From Psilocybe azurescens (Eukaryota > Basidiomycota > Agaricomycetes > Agaricales > Agrocybaceae): a stretch of DNA of 64,000 nucleotides. Under the pieces are notes generated by a model. That model was not told the DNA's origin. It did no database searches and saw only the letters and a program-made list of their open reading frames with translations. Of the stretch, positions 63,781 to 64,000 are shown piece after piece. The position numbers were made by a program, and so were the translations under genes. The stretch spans positions 744,001 through 808,000 of the forward strand of contig JAJIRX010000567.1 in NCBI GenBank assembly GCA_023853785.1, read 5' to 3'. Within the stretch, counting starts at the first letter, position 1. The number at the start of each line of letters is the position of its first letter.

Positions 63781-64000
63781 TCATCCTGTAAACATGCCAA
63801 CGAGGTATTGACTGACGCCCTCCGGCGTTAAACTTCCCACATCCGAAAACACAAGAGAAATTAGATCAGGCCTAATTATCGTTCGGAACATCAGTGTTAT
63901 AAATTCGGACGGTAGATGTAGAGAGTAGGACAGACCTGGTATAGTCTACATCGGGGTTGTTTTCGGAAATTTGTTCCTGTGTTATTCTTGGAGGAATGGG
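63781..64000 (-). CDS. C-terminal end of an unrecognised gene (cut by right window edge)
   Basis: Two exons are suggested: 64000-63936 and 63871-63781, joined across a 64-bp GT-AG intron. The spliced frame reads PRITQEQISENNPDVDYTRP, then DLISLVFSDVGSLTPEGVSQ, ending YLVGMFTG at TGA 63781-63783. The composition looks coding, but the piece is too short to identify. It could also be an accident of open frame. Confidence 0.35.

Overview
This window is nuclear DNA from a filamentous basidiomycete, most likely an Agaricomycete. It holds dense protein-coding genes on both strands, split by many short introns (about 50 bp, GT-AG). Intergenic spacers are usually 70-700 bp. The proteins are typically fungal: a Zn2Cys6 regulator, Mdm38/LETM1, Shr3, Gid/Rmd5, Gyp7 and a UPF0658-type Golgi protein, plus short proteins that resemble Agaricomycete-only families. 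I saw no rRNA or tRNA gene, transposon, CRISPR array or prophage. All functions were assigned by reading the spliced sequence; no database search was run.

Layout. 0-6.4 kb: a PhoD-like phosphatase cut by the left edge, a class II aldolase/adducin-type protein and a Zn2Cys6 transcription factor with several apparent frameshifts. 6.6-15 kb: an SFI1-like spindle-pole protein, a PIG-Y-like small membrane protein, a coiled-coil protein, a Gfo/Idh/MocA oxidoreductase and aprataxin (HNT3). 15-25.6 kb: GYP7-type RabGAP, RPS21, an ALKBH1-type dioxygenase, LETM1/MDM38, SHR3 and a mitochondrial RsfS/Iojap protein. 25.6-39.7 kb: a small hypothetical protein, RBM17/SPF45, SDH1, a TBC1D5-like RabGAP, RMD5, NSA1/WDR74 and pirin. 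40-56 kb: a UPF0658-type membrane protein, a SET methyltransferase, an SDR, a large disordered basic protein, a coiled-coil protein, a YheT-type hydrolase, a GIR2-type RWD protein and mitochondrial ribosomal protein bS21m. 57.7-64 kb: an unrecognised protein, a cyclin, a tiny Cys-rich protein encoded by micro-exons, and the end of a gene cut by the right edge.

The genes do not form a pathway cluster. The region is mostly housekeeping, with several divergent pairs sharing short promoters (ALKBH1/LETM1, SHR3/RsfS, RMD5/NSA1, SET/SDR, RWD/bS21m, PIG-Y/coiled coil). Mitochondrial functions recur (LETM1, RsfS, SDH1, bS21m).

The notable signals are structural. At least nine single-base frame breaks fall at homopolymers in otherwise intact genes. 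Four introns can only be spliced in frame with a GC donor. One small gene contains a 12-nt micro-exon. I found no convincing new multi-gene system. The least explained genes are the Cys-rich protein, the 57.8-59.5 kb protein and the disordered RRS-motif protein.
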